64,000 bases of DNA from an uncultured Psychroserpens sp. (GTDB lineage Bacteria; Bacteroidota; Bacteroidia; Flavobacteriales; Flavobacteriaceae). The stretch covers positions 496,001 to 560,000 of the forward strand of contig CANKZZ010000002.1 in the NCBI GenBank assembly GCA_947488655.1. Reading direction: 5' to 3'. The notes beneath the pieces were generated by a model. That model saw only the letters and a list, made by a program, of their open reading frames with translations, ran no database searches and had not been told where the DNA came from. Shown one piece after another: positions 49,457 to 57,965 of the stretch. The first letter of the stretch is position 1; every line of letters starts with the position of its first letter. The position numbers and the translations under genes are program-made.

Positions 49457-50989
49457 TTAGTGCTTAAAATGACGTGTACCAGTCATTACCATTGCCACAT
49501 TATTCTTATTACAATAATCTATTGTTAATTGATCTTTTATAGATCCACCTGGTTGTATTACAGCAGTTATACCTGCATTATCTGCAATTTCTACACAATC
49601 TGGAAATGGGAAAAACGCATCACTCGCCATCACTGCACCTTTTAATTCAAAATTAAAAGACTTTGCTTTATGAATGGCTTGATTAAGCGCGTCTACACGA
49701 CTTGTTTGTCCTGTTCCACTCGCACATAATTGTTTGTTCTTTACTAGAACTATAGTGTTAGATTTAGTATGCTTACAAATTTTAGACGCGAAAATTAAAT
49801 CTTCTAGTTCACTTTGTGTAGGTTTAGTATTGGTGGCTTGCGTTAAATCTTCTTGGCGGTCTGTTTTATTATTTCTGTCTTGAACTAAAATTCCGTTTAG
49901 GCAAGTTCGTACAGTGGTTTGAGGAAATTCTACGTCGTGTAATACTAAAAGTATTCTGTTTTTCTTTCCTTTTAAAATCTCTAAAGCCTCTTCAGAAAAA
50001 GAAGGTGCTATGACCACTTCACAAAACAATGTGTGAATTTCTTCAGCAGTCGCCTTGTCAATTTCTGTATTAGAAATTAAAACACCTCCAAAGGCAGATA
50101 CAGGGTCTCCAGCTAATGCATCTACATATGCTTGATGGATTGTTTCGCGTTGTGCAAACCCACAAGCGTTATTATGTTTAAGGATGGCAAAAGCAGGAGC
50201 CTCGCCTTTAAATTCGTTTATTAAATTCACAGCTGCATCAACATCTAAGAGGTTGTTATAACTTAATTCTTTTCCGTGGAGCTTAGTGAATAAGTCATCA
50301 AAATTTCCGAAGAAAAAACCACGTTGATGAGGGTTTTCTCCATAGCGCAACACTTGACCTTTAGTTTCGCTAATTTTTAAAGATGCAATACTGTGATCTG
50401 CATTGAAATAGTTAAATATTGCCGAGTCATAGTGCGAGGACACATTAAAGGCTTTGGCAGCAAATTGCTTTCTATCAGCTTCAGAAGTTTCACCGTTTTT
50501 CGATTTTAAGAGTTCTAAAAACTCAGAATAGTCATCAACAGATGACACGCATATTACATCTGCATAGTTTTTTGCTGCTGCACGAATTAAAGAAATACCT
50601 CCAATATCAATCTTTTCAATTATATCCTGGTTGGCAGCACCAGAAGCTACAGTTTTTTCAAAAGGGTATAGATCTACAATTACGAGGTCTATTTGAGGGA
50701 TATCAAAATCTACCATTTCGGCAACATCTCCATCATGGTTTTGTCTATTTAAAATACCTCCAAAAACCTTTGGATGTAATGTTTTTACGCGACCACCAAG
50801 TATAGAAGGATATGATGTAACATCCTCAACAGGCACTACATTGATACCTAGGTCCTTGATAAATTTCTCTGTGCCACCTGTAGAGTAAATGGTAACATTT
50901 TGTGCGTCAAGTTGTTTAACGATAGGTGCTAATCCGTCTTTACTAAAAACCGATATTAATGCAGATTTGATTGTTTTGTTGTTGCTCAT
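49457..50989 (-). CDS. purH: Bifunctional AICAR formyltransferase / IMP cyclohydrolase
   Basis: The 510-residue enzyme catalyses the last two steps of de novo IMP synthesis. The N-terminal IMP cyclohydrolase (MGS-like) domain has 'ALISVFSKDGLAPIVKQLDAQNVTIYSTGGTEKFI', 'GGRVKTLHPKVFGGIL' and 'IDIGGISLIRAAAKNY'. The transformylase domain (~residues 200-510) has 'KHNNACGFAQRE', 'DPVSAFGGVLISN' and 'SDAFFPFPDCVEIADNAGITAVIQPGGSIKDQ'. The length is typical. It stands alone upstream of mreB, with a -7 box and an unusual A/C-rich leader. Confidence 0.98.
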   Translation of the reverse strand: MSNNKTIKSALISVFSKDGLAPIVKQLDAQNVTIYSTGGTEKFIKDLGINVVPVEDVTSYPSILGGRVKTLHPKVFGGILNRQNHDGDVAEMVDFDIPQIDLVIVDLYPFEKTVASGAANQDIIEKIDIGGISLIRAAAKNYADVICVSSVDDYSEFLELLKSKNGETSEADRKQFAAKAFNVSSHYDSAIFNYFNADHSIASLKISETKGQVLRYGENPHQRGFFFGNFDDLFTKLHGKELSYNNLLDVDAAVNLINEFKGEAPAFAILKHNNACGFAQRETIHQAYVDALAGDPVSAFGGVLISNTEIDKATAEEIHTLFCEVVIAPSFSEEALEILKGKKNRILLVLHDVEFPQTTVRTCLNGILVQDRNNKTDRQEDLTQATNTKPTQSELEDLIFASKICKHTKSNTIVLVKNKQLCASGTGQTSRVDALNQAIHKAKSFNFELKGAVMASDAFFPFPDCVEIADNAGITAVIQPGGSIKDQLTIDYCNKNNVAMVMTGTRHFKH

Positions 50990-51045
50990 TGTTGTGTAGT
51001 TGTAGTTGTGTTGTGAATTTTTGTTGTTTTGTAAAAATTAAAGGG

Positions 51046-51053
51046 CAAAAATA
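51046..51053 (-). promoter_or_regulatory. Possible -7 box of purH
   Basis: On the minus strand the sequence reads TATTTTTG (exact TAnnTTTG). The leader of about 50 bases after it is nearly free of G and made of ACAA/CAAC repeats (50990-51030), which should be unstructured. Confidence 0.5.
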
Positions 51054-51176
51054 CATAATATCAAAGCCTTATTTAAGTTGATTATGTAGTTTGTTTCAAA
51101 TTTTTGTAACAATAAATTGTTGAAAACGTCCTATATTTATATTTCTAGTAAGAAACTGGAAAAATAAACCAACTTT

Positions 51177-52424
51177 ATGCTTGTTTATCTTAGATTATTT
51201 AAAGAGAGTTTCTCGTTTGCTATCAACGCATTACGCAATAATAAACTGCGTACTTTTTTGTCGCTTTTAGGAATTACAATTGGTATCTTTTCTATAATTG
51301 CAGTATTAGCAGCAGTAGACTCTTTAGATAAAAGTATTAAAGACCAATTAAGTGGTTTAGATAAAAATACAATGTATTTAACAAAGTATTCTTTTGGACC
51401 AACCGATGTGCCTCGTTGGCAACGTGACAATTTCCCACAAACAGAGCATGACGACTATGAATTTATAGAACGCAACGTGCCAGATATAGACGCTATAGCT
51501 TATGTTATTTTTGGCAGTAGCCAAAATATAAAATTTGAGGGTAATACCGTGTCTGGTGTAAATATTACACCAGTTTCTAGTGGTATCTATGATATAGAAG
51601 GTTTAAAATTAGATGATGGTCGTTTTTATAGCGAGGCAGAGTCTAACTCTGGAGCTAATGTTATGGTAGTTGGTAGTGGTACAGCAACAAATCTTTTTGG
51701 GACTACTAACCCAATAGGGAAATCTGTTAGAGCTTACGGAAGAAAAATGACGGTTATTGGTGTACTTAAAAAAATGGGTAATGGATTAGGTGACTCTCCC
51801 GATGAGAAAGCATTTGTACCAGCAAATTTTGTAAGGCGTTTTCAAAATGGTGGTGCAGAAGGCTTACCAGGAGCAATAATTATAAAACCAGAAAAAGATA
51901 TAGATGTTGGCGCCTTTGAAGCAATTTTAAAACAAAAATATCGTGCTTTTAGAGGTTTAAAAGCAGATGAGCCAGATAACTTTTTTGTTAATAAAATTTC
52001 TGGATTACAAGATGCTATAGACGGAATTATATCAGGATTAAATTTTGCAGGTTGGATTATTAGTGGCTTTTCTCTATTGGTTGGAGGTTTTGGAATTGCA
52101 AATATTATGTTTGTTAGTGTGCGAGAGCGTACTAACCTAATTGGGATTCAAAAGTCGTTAGGAGCCAAAAATAAATTTATCTTATTTCAATTTCTTTTTG
52201 AAGCTGTAATATTATCTGTTCTGGGAGGATTAATTGGTATTGTGCTCGTTTGGTTAATATCATTGATAGCTAATGCTATGTTAGATTTTGAGTTTGTATT
52301 GTCCTTTTTTAATGTTTTCTTAGGTTTTGGACTTTCTACACTTATAGGTCTAATATCTGGAATTATTCCTGCAATTTCGGCAGCCAGATTAGATCCTGTT
52401 GAGGCAATTAGAACAGGGATGTAA
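51177..52424 (+). CDS. MacB-like ABC transporter permease
   Basis: The 415-residue protein has the MacB/FtsX permease layout: an N-terminal helix (FLSLLGITIGIFSIIAVLAAVDSL), a periplasmic MacB_PCD domain (~residues 50-270, including 'GRFYSEAESNSGANVMVVGSGTATNLFG' and 'GKSVRAYGRKMTVIGVL'), and three C-terminal helices of the FtsX type ('FGIANIMFVSVRERTNLIGIQKSLGAKNKFILFQFLFEAVILS', ending 'GIIPAISAARLDPVEAIRTGM'). No ATPase gene is adjacent, so its partner must be encoded elsewhere. The substrate is unknown; it is possibly an efflux or lipoprotein-handling system. Confidence 0.93.
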   Translation: MLVYLRLFKESFSFAINALRNNKLRTFLSLLGITIGIFSIIAVLAAVDSLDKSIKDQLSGLDKNTMYLTKYSFGPTDVPRWQRDNFPQTEHDDYEFIERNVPDIDAIAYVIFGSSQNIKFEGNTVSGVNITPVSSGIYDIEGLKLDDGRFYSEAESNSGANVMVVGSGTATNLFGTTNPIGKSVRAYGRKMTVIGVLKKMGNGLGDSPDEKAFVPANFVRRFQNGGAEGLPGAIIIKPEKDIDVGAFEAILKQKYRAFRGLKADEPDNFFVNKISGLQDAIDGIISGLNFAGWIISGFSLLVGGFGIANIMFVSVRERTNLIGIQKSLGAKNKFILFQFLFEAVILSVLGGLIGIVLVWLISLIANAMLDFEFVLSFFNVFLGFGLSTLIGLISGIIPAISAARLDPVEAIRTGM

Positions 52425-52430
52425 AATGCT

Positions 52431-52886
52431 TTAGATAATTGTAGCAACTTGCTCACATACAAACTCTAAAAAGCGTTCATCGTCTTGAGTAAATGGATCT
52501 GGAGTATTAGAGTCTATATCAATTTGTCCTATATTTTCTCCATTAACAAATATTGGGATTACAATTTCGGCTTTTACCGTAATGCTACAAGCTATATAGT
52601 TGTCTTGTGCAGCAACATCTGGTACTACGAAATTTTTATTAGAAACCGCAACTTGACCACAAATACCTTTTCCGAAGGGAATAATAGTATGATCTGTAGG
52701 TTCTCCAACGTAAGGGCCTAATTTAAGTTCGTTCTTATCTCCATTTTTAAAATAAAAACCTACCCAATTATAGTAATCTATATGGTTTTCAAGAAGTTTA
52801 CATATCGTTAATAAGCGTTCATCAACAGTTTTATTAGTGTCTGCTACTATCGTTGAAACTTGAGGTTTTAAGGTTTTAAAATTCAT
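52431..52886 (-). CDS. GAF domain protein, probable free methionine-(R)-sulfoxide reductase
   Basis: This 151-residue single GAF-domain protein resembles fRMsr (MsrC). 'YYNWVGFYFKNGDKNELKLGPYVGEPTDHTIIPFGKGICGQVAVSNKNFVVPDVAAQDNYIACS' contains the two cysteines expected from the fRMsr active-site loop (GKGICG, YIACS). The third position, usually Asp after the second Cys, is Ser. 'EIVIPIFVNGENIGQIDIDS' is conserved. It is convergent with the MacB-like permease (six-base gap). A pure ligand-binding GAF role cannot be excluded. Confidence 0.85.
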   Translation of the reverse strand: MNFKTLKPQVSTIVADTNKTVDERLLTICKLLENHIDYYNWVGFYFKNGDKNELKLGPYVGEPTDHTIIPFGKGICGQVAVSNKNFVVPDVAAQDNYIACSITVKAEIVIPIFVNGENIGQIDIDSNTPDPFTQDDERFLEFVCEQVATII

Positions 52887-52975
52887 AGGATTTAAAAATT
52901 TTGGTAAAAGTATTTAAAAAGTGCTATTTCTAGATTGATTTTGTATAATTTTAACTGAAGTAATCTATATTTTTT

Positions 52976-53527
52976 TTGAAAGCACTTTTTTTTAAATACA
53001 AATCTGTCGTAAAATTTATATTAACCTTTCTAACGGTTTATGTGGTTTTAACGATGGGATATAAATTGTATTTAGATTTTTCTGACGGAAGTAAATATTA
53101 TCCAGATTATCTCACTCATCTCGTAGCAAAACAAAGCGAAGCTGTAATTACTGCTATTGGTTATGATGCTAAAGTTGTGCCTCATCCCAATGAGCCATCA
53201 ATGAAATTATTAGTTAATTCTAAATTTGTTGCTAGAGTAGTAGAGGGTTGTAACTCTATAAGCGTCATCATTTTATTTGTATCGTTTATAATAGCATTTG
53301 CAGGTGAGTTTAAACCTACCTTTATTTATATATTATCTGGTAGTGTACTTATATATGTAGTTAATTTAGCACGTATTGCAATTTTATCTATTGGTTTATA
53401 TAATTACCCATGGCGACGAGATATTTTACATACTGTGATTTTTCCTTTAATTATTTATGGTATGGTTTTTTTATTATGGATGTTTTGGGTTAATCGGTTT
53501 TCTAAAAATAAAAGACATAATGCGTAA
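52976..53527 (+). CDS. xrtF: Exosortase F (XrtF)
   Basis: The 183-residue polytopic membrane cysteine protease/transpeptidase belongs to the exosortase/archaeosortase superfamily. The conserved Cys, Arg and His are visible as C92 ('RVVEGCNSISVIILFV'), R133 ('VVNLARIAILSIGLYNYP') and H152 ('RRDILHTVIFPLIIYG'). The start is a TTG at 52976; the next Met is inside the first helix. The following gene encodes its standard partner, with an 8-base overlap. The family sorts proteins with C-terminal signals, but I see no tripartite C-terminal target in this window. Confidence 0.92.
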   Translation: MKALFFKYKSVVKFILTFLTVYVVLTMGYKLYLDFSDGSKYYPDYLTHLVAKQSEAVITAIGYDAKVVPHPNEPSMKLLVNSKFVARVVEGCNSISVIILFVSFIIAFAGEFKPTFIYILSGSVLIYVVNLARIAILSIGLYNYPWRRDILHTVIFPLIIYGMVFLLWMFWVNRFSKNKRHNA

Positions 53528-53948
53528 TCCTATAACTTATATATTACTATTAGTTTTGTTTGGGCTGCTCGTTTTAATTAGGGCTTTTGAAAACGAATTA
53601 TTTTATGATCCATACCTTTTGTTTTTTAAAAGCGATTATCTACATATTGATTCTCCACGACGTGAGATTTTAAAATTATCACTATATACAACATGGCGTT
53701 ATATTTTAAATTCTAGTATTTCTTTAGGCATTATTTACTTGTTTTTTAAGGATAGATCTATTGTAAAATTCTCATTTATTATATTTTGTATTGCCTATAT
53801 CGTACTCATACTTTTTTACCTATATTTTGTAGTTAATCCAAGGCAAGAAGATTATTACTTGTTTTTTAATTTTAGACGATTTTTGATTCAGCCAATATTG
53901 TTACTACTCTTGGTGCCTGCATTTTTTTATTATAAGCTTAAGCAATAA
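53520..53948 (+). CDS. Exosortase F system-associated membrane protein
   Basis: The ~142-residue product has about four membrane helices (ITYILLLVLFGLLVLIRAF, YILNSSISLGIIYLFF, FSFIIFCIAYIVLILFYLYFVV, FLIQPILLLLLVPAFFYY). The frame extends back to 53457, but the ATG at 53520 (MRNPITY) gives the family N-terminus and an 8-base overlap with xrtF. 'ENELFYDPYLLFFKSDYLH' and 'NFRRFLIQPILLLLL' are typical of the XrtF-associated protein found next to XrtF in Flavobacteria. The function is unknown. Confidence 0.88.
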   Translation: MRNPITYILLLVLFGLLVLIRAFENELFYDPYLLFFKSDYLHIDSPRREILKLSLYTTWRYILNSSISLGIIYLFFKDRSIVKFSFIIFCIAYIVLILFYLYFVVNPRQEDYYLFFNFRRFLIQPILLLLLVPAFFYYKLKQ

Positions 53949-53994
53949 ACTGTTAATCAATCTATAATTGTTTTAGTGTTATTTTCTTTTTTTT

Positions 53995-54002
53995 AACTTT
54001 GC
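53995..54002 (+). promoter_or_regulatory. -7 box of the cysteine-rich metal operon
   Basis: TAACTTTG (exact TAnnTTTG) ends three bases before the ATG at 54006, with TTGTTTT (53969-53975) near the -33 position. The transcript would be leaderless or nearly so. Confidence 0.6.
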
Positions 54003-54005
54003 ATT

Positions 54006-54419
54006 ATGTTAACACAAATCTTGCATAAAACATTTTCTTTTATGATGGCAGTTTTACTGTTATTATCTACGGTATCATTTACGGTAGAAAAGCATTTTTG
54101 TGGAGATGTGTTAATTGATGTTGCAGTATTTAGTACAATTGAGAAATGTGCATCAGATGCTATTGATATAGACGAAGATCATGTTACAAAAAAGACGTGT
54201 TGTAAAGATACATTAGACGTAGTTGAAGGTCAAACTCAATTAACAGTAAAAAAGTTTGATGATTTAGACTTAGATCAACAGCAATTTTTTATTTCTTACA
54301 TATACGCATATAATGGTCTGTTTACAGTCTTAAAAAAACAGACAATACCTCACCAATATTATTTATCTCCACAACTTATAGCAGATATTCATTTGCTTGA
54401 TCAAGTGTTTTTAATTTGA
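54006..54419 (+). CDS. HYC_CC_PP family secreted protein
   Basis: This 137-residue product has a signal-like N-terminal helix (FSFMMAVLLLLSTVSFTV) directly followed by 'EKHFCGD' (H30-x-C32) and later 'KKTCCKD' (C65-C66), the H-[YF]-C and CC motifs that give the family its name. The terminal PP motif is reduced to 'YLSPQ'. The family is found in Bacteroidota close to TonB receptors and heavy-metal-associated proteins, as here. Paired cysteines and the N-terminal His suggest metal binding in the periplasm. It opens a four-gene operon. Confidence 0.88.
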   Translation: MLTQILHKTFSFMMAVLLLLSTVSFTVEKHFCGDVLIDVAVFSTIEKCASDAIDIDEDHVTKKTCCKDTLDVVEGQTQLTVKKFDDLDLDQQQFFISYIYAYNGLFTVLKKQTIPHQYYLSPQLIADIHLLDQVFLI

Positions 54420-54487
54420 TTTTTATTTATTTCTAAGATTTTTTAGAGACCAATTATGGTCCTATTAATAATTTTAAAATATATAAA

Positions 54488-55219
54488 ATGATACACACAT
54501 ATACAGTTACAGGCATGACCTGTAATGGCTGTAAGGCTTCAGTTGAAAAAGCTTTAAATACCTTAAAAAATGTTGAGGTAGTCTCAATAGATTTAGAAAC
54601 AGCAGAGGTTAAACTCGATTTAACTGCAGATGTTTCTACTGAAATTTTAAAACAAGCGTTACCGTCTAAATATTCTCTTTCTGTTAAAGAAAGCAAACCC
54701 TTGTCTAATACATTTTCCGAAGAGAATACAGATAACAACAACGAGTTAAGACAGTTGTTTCCCCTATTTCTAATTTTTGGCTATCTACTAGCTGCTTCTA
54801 TTTTAATTAATTTCAACATGTTTAATCTAGAGAATTTTATGCTAGATTTTATGGGATTGTTTTACATCGTTTTTAGCTTTTTTAAATTTTTAGATTTAAA
54901 TGGGTTTAAAGAAAGTTTTAAAATGTATGATCCATTAGCTAACAAGCAGCCAGCCTATGGTTGGGTTTACCCATTTATCGAGCTGTTATTAGGTGTAATG
55001 TTTTTAATGCGTGTACAGCTACCATTAGCTTTAATTGCTACAATTATAATTTTAGGAATTACCACTTTTGGTGTTACAAAAACCTTATTAAATAAAAAAT
55101 CAATACAATGCGCTTGTTTAGGTACTGCTTTAAAACTTCCAATGACAAAAGCGACATTTATTGAAAATAGTATTATGATAATCATGGCGATTATTATGCT
55201 ATTTAAAACCTACAATTAA
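54488..55219 (+). CDS. HMA domain fused to MauE/DoxX-like redox membrane protein
   Basis: The 243-residue fusion has, at residues 1-70, a heavy-metal-associated domain with 'GMTCNGCKASVEKALNTL' (CxxC) and then a linker to ~residue 85. The rest is a MauE-like four-helix membrane domain ('FLIFGYLLAASILINF', 'DFMGLFYIVFSFFKFLDLNGF', 'YPFIELLLGVMFLMRV', 'IATIIILGITTFGVTKTLL'). That domain has C208-x-C210 in 'IQCACLGTALKLPMTKATFIENSIMI', the usual redox Cys site of the family. It could pass a metal or electrons at the inner membrane. It lies one base before the TonB receptor gene. Confidence 0.9.
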   Translation: MIHTYTVTGMTCNGCKASVEKALNTLKNVEVVSIDLETAEVKLDLTADVSTEILKQALPSKYSLSVKESKPLSNTFSEENTDNNNELRQLFPLFLIFGYLLAASILINFNMFNLENFMLDFMGLFYIVFSFFKFLDLNGFKESFKMYDPLANKQPAYGWVYPFIELLLGVMFLMRVQLPLALIATIIILGITTFGVTKTLLNKKSIQCACLGTALKLPMTKATFIENSIMIIMAIIMLFKTYN

Positions 55220-55220
55220 A

Positions 55221-57461
55221 ATGAAAAAAATAATATATATAATTGTATTGTTACCATTAATCATGTTTTCTCAAGATAAAATCGATGGTATAATTACAGA
55301 AAAAATAGATGGAAATAAAACGTTTCCGTTGGCAGGAGCCAATGTGTTTTGGTTAGACACATCGGTAGGAGCTGTAACAGATATTGATGGAAAATTTAGT
55401 ATACCTTACCAACCAAGTTATACAAAGTTAATCATTAGTTATGTGGGCTTTAAAACAGATACCTTAACTATCACTAAACCAAAATTTATTAGGCATTTAC
55501 TCGAGGCAACAAGTGATTTGGATGAAATTACACTTACTGCTAGAAAACGTGCAACTACGAGATCTTACATGAGTTCTCAAAATATAATGACGATAAGTAG
55601 TGATGAGTTATTAAAAGCTGCATGCTGTAACTTGTCTGAAAGTTTTGAAACCAACCCGTCAATAGATGTTAATTTTTCTGATGCGGTCACAGGAACTCGT
55701 CAAATTAAAATGCTGGGATTAACAAGTAAGTATATTTTAATAACAACAGAAAATATACCGTCTATTCGTGGCGCATCGCAAGCTTATGGTTTAAGTTTTA
55801 TACCAGGCACATGGGTAGAGAGTATCCAAATTACAAAAGGAGCAGGAAGCGTTGTTAACGGATTTGAGAGTATTGCAGGACAAATTAATGCAGAGCTTCA
55901 AAAACCATCTAAAGATAACAAGTTCTTCTTAAATTTATATGGAGCAAGTAATCAACGCTTAGAGTTAAATACAAATTTTAATACTAAAGTAAGTGATAAA
56001 TGGAGTACAGGTTTTTATATACACGGTAATACACATCAAGAAAAACATGATGTAAATGATGATGGCTTTTTGGACATGCCACTATATAATCAAATTAATG
56101 TAATGAACCGCTGGCAATATACTAATCCAGAAAAAGGTTTGGTTAGTTTTATTAATGTACGTTATTTAAATGACCAAAAACAATCTGGAGAATTAAATTT
56201 TAATCCAGATACAGACCGTTTAACAACTAATGCTTGGGGAAGTGAGATTGACACAGAGCGTTTTGAGGTTTCAGCAAAATTAGGGTATGTAAATCCAGAA
56301 ATTCCTTGGCAAAGCTTAGGTGTGCAGTTTGCATTTAGTAATCATAATCAAGATTCATATTTTGGTTTAAATCAATATGATATAAATCATAATAGTATAT
56401 ATTCTAATGTTATTTACAACTCTATTATTAGTGATTCTAGGCATAAAATTAAAACAGGTTTAGGATTTACTTATGACCATTATGATGAGTTTGCTTTAGG
56501 TAATGATTTTGAGCGTAGTGAACGCTCTGCAGGTGCATTTTTTGAGTATGCGTACGATAATCTAGATAAGCTTACTATAACTGCAGGTTTACGTTTTGAT
56601 ACTCATAATTTATTGGGCGAGTTTATTACACCAAGATTGCATGCACGTTATACGCCTTGGGAGAAATCTGCATTTAGAGCATCTATTGGTAGAGGAAAAC
56701 GTAGTGCTAATATTTTTGCCGAAAATCAAAACATTTTTGCCACATCTAGATCTATTAATATTCTAGATACTAATGGTAGCATTTATGGGTTAGATCCAGA
56801 AATTGCATGGAATTATGGTGTATCGTATCTTCAAGGTTTTAATCTCTTCGGAAGAAAAGGAGACGTTACTTTTGATTATTACAGAACAGATTTTGAAAAC
56901 CAAGTTGTTGTCGATTGGGAAAACCCTCAAGAAGTCAATTTTTACAATCTAGAAGGCGATAGTTTTGCTAATAGTTTTCAGGTTGAATTAAATTATAATG
57001 TGTTTGAACAGTTTGATTTAAGGACTGCTTATAAGTATTATGATGTGCAAACCCAATATTTAACTGGTAAACTTGCAAAACCATTAATTCCTAAGCATCG
57101 TTTCTTTGCAAATGCATCTTATGAAACGCCTATTAATGATGATAAGTTGTCTCAATGGAAATTTGATGTGACCTATAATTGGTTAAGTGAGCAACGATTT
57201 TCATCAACAAGTACAAATCCTGAAGGTTTTAGACTTTCCGAAGAATCGCCAACCGTAGGTACTGTAAATTTGCAAGTAACTAAAGTATTCTCTCCTAAGT
57301 TTGAAGTATATTTGGGAGGAGAGAACGTCACAAACGTAAGACAAGATAATCCTATTTTGGGTGCAGATGATCCTTTTGGCTCAAATTTTGATACTACATT
57401 TGTATATGGGCCAATTTTTGGGAGCATGTATTATGCAGGTTTACGATATAAAATAAAGTAA
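55221..57461 (+). CDS. TonB-dependent receptor with CarboxypepD_reg-like N-terminal domain
   Basis: The 746-residue outer-membrane receptor has a signal peptide (IIYIIVLLPLIMFSQ), a CarboxypepD_reg-like domain (~residues 25-95), a plug (~100-220, ending 'GAGSVVNGFESIAGQINAELQKP') and a 22-strand-type barrel to the terminal 'MYYAGLRYKIK'. The plug contains an unusual adjacent cysteine pair, C135-C136, in 'ELLKAACCNLSESFETNPSIDVNF'. The flanking genes all carry paired cysteines or HMA domains, which argues for a metal or metal-complex substrate. There is no SusD partner. Confidence 0.94.
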   Translation: MKKIIYIIVLLPLIMFSQDKIDGIITEKIDGNKTFPLAGANVFWLDTSVGAVTDIDGKFSIPYQPSYTKLIISYVGFKTDTLTITKPKFIRHLLEATSDLDEITLTARKRATTRSYMSSQNIMTISSDELLKAACCNLSESFETNPSIDVNFSDAVTGTRQIKMLGLTSKYILITTENIPSIRGASQAYGLSFIPGTWVESIQITKGAGSVVNGFESIAGQINAELQKPSKDNKFFLNLYGASNQRLELNTNFNTKVSDKWSTGFYIHGNTHQEKHDVNDDGFLDMPLYNQINVMNRWQYTNPEKGLVSFINVRYLNDQKQSGELNFNPDTDRLTTNAWGSEIDTERFEVSAKLGYVNPEIPWQSLGVQFAFSNHNQDSYFGLNQYDINHNSIYSNVIYNSIISDSRHKIKTGLGFTYDHYDEFALGNDFERSERSAGAFFEYAYDNLDKLTITAGLRFDTHNLLGEFITPRLHARYTPWEKSAFRASIGRGKRSANIFAENQNIFATSRSINILDTNGSIYGLDPEIAWNYGVSYLQGFNLFGRKGDVTFDYYRTDFENQVVVDWENPQEVNFYNLEGDSFANSFQVELNYNVFEQFDLRTAYKYYDVQTQYLTGKLAKPLIPKHRFFANASYETPINDDKLSQWKFDVTYNWLSEQRFSSTSTNPEGFRLSEESPTVGTVNLQVTKVFSPKFEVYLGGENVTNVRQDNPILGADDPFGSNFDTTFVYGPIFGSMYYAGLRYKIK

Positions 57462-57480
57462 TAACAATAAATTAAATATT

Positions 57481-57852
57481 ATGAGATTAATAAATAAAAC
57501 AAAAAGCGCGCTACTAATTGTAATGATGTTAGTAACAACGATAACTTTTGCGCAAAATAAAAATGAGAGAGCTTCTATAGAAGTTGACGGTGTTTGTTTA
57601 ATGTGTAAAGATCGTATTGAGAAGGCAGCAATTAGGACGAAAGGCGTAAAATCTGCAATATGGAATGTAGATACACACGAACTCAAACTAATTTACGATG
57701 CTCGTAAAACAAATTTAGATTCTATTAGTAAAAAAGTAGCTTCTGTAGGTCATGATACCAAGATAATAAAAGCGACAGATGAAGCTTATAATTCTGTTCA
57801 TCCTTGTTGTAAATATAGAGATGAAGAAATAATTGGAGATCATAAAAACTAA
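57481..57852 (+). CDS. Periplasmic heavy-metal-associated (HMA) protein
   Basis: The 123-residue product has a signal peptide (to ~FAQ25) and an HMA fold whose metal loop is 'VDGVCLMCKDRIEKAAI' (C39-x2-C42), with a second cysteine pair at the C-terminus (HPCCKYRD, C109-C110). It is probably a soluble periplasmic metallochaperone. It follows the TonB receptor by 19 bases and closes the operon before a terminator. Confidence 0.88.
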   Translation: MRLINKTKSALLIVMMLVTTITFAQNKNERASIEVDGVCLMCKDRIEKAAIRTKGVKSAIWNVDTHELKLIYDARKTNLDSISKKVASVGHDTKIIKATDEAYNSVHPCCKYRDEEIIGDHKN

Positions 57853-57863
57853 AGATGATGAAT

Positions 57864-57892
57864 AAGCCTAAATTTTAATTTAGGCTTTTTTT
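57864..57892 (+). terminator. Intrinsic terminator of the metal operon
   Basis: AAGCCTAAAT/ATTTAGGCTT (10-bp stem, four-base loop) is followed by TTTTTTT, 11 bases after the HMA gene stop. Confidence 0.88.
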
Positions 57893-57965
57893 ATACCTTA
57901 ATTCTACGCAACCTTTTTATCCATAGAAAGACTATAGGTAAAGACGTTTAATTAAAAATATATAC

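Noticed and set aside
54967-55185. Minus-strand open frame inside the HMA-MauE gene
   Set aside because: The plus-strand protein has coherent membrane helices and the CxC site; the antisense frame has no features.
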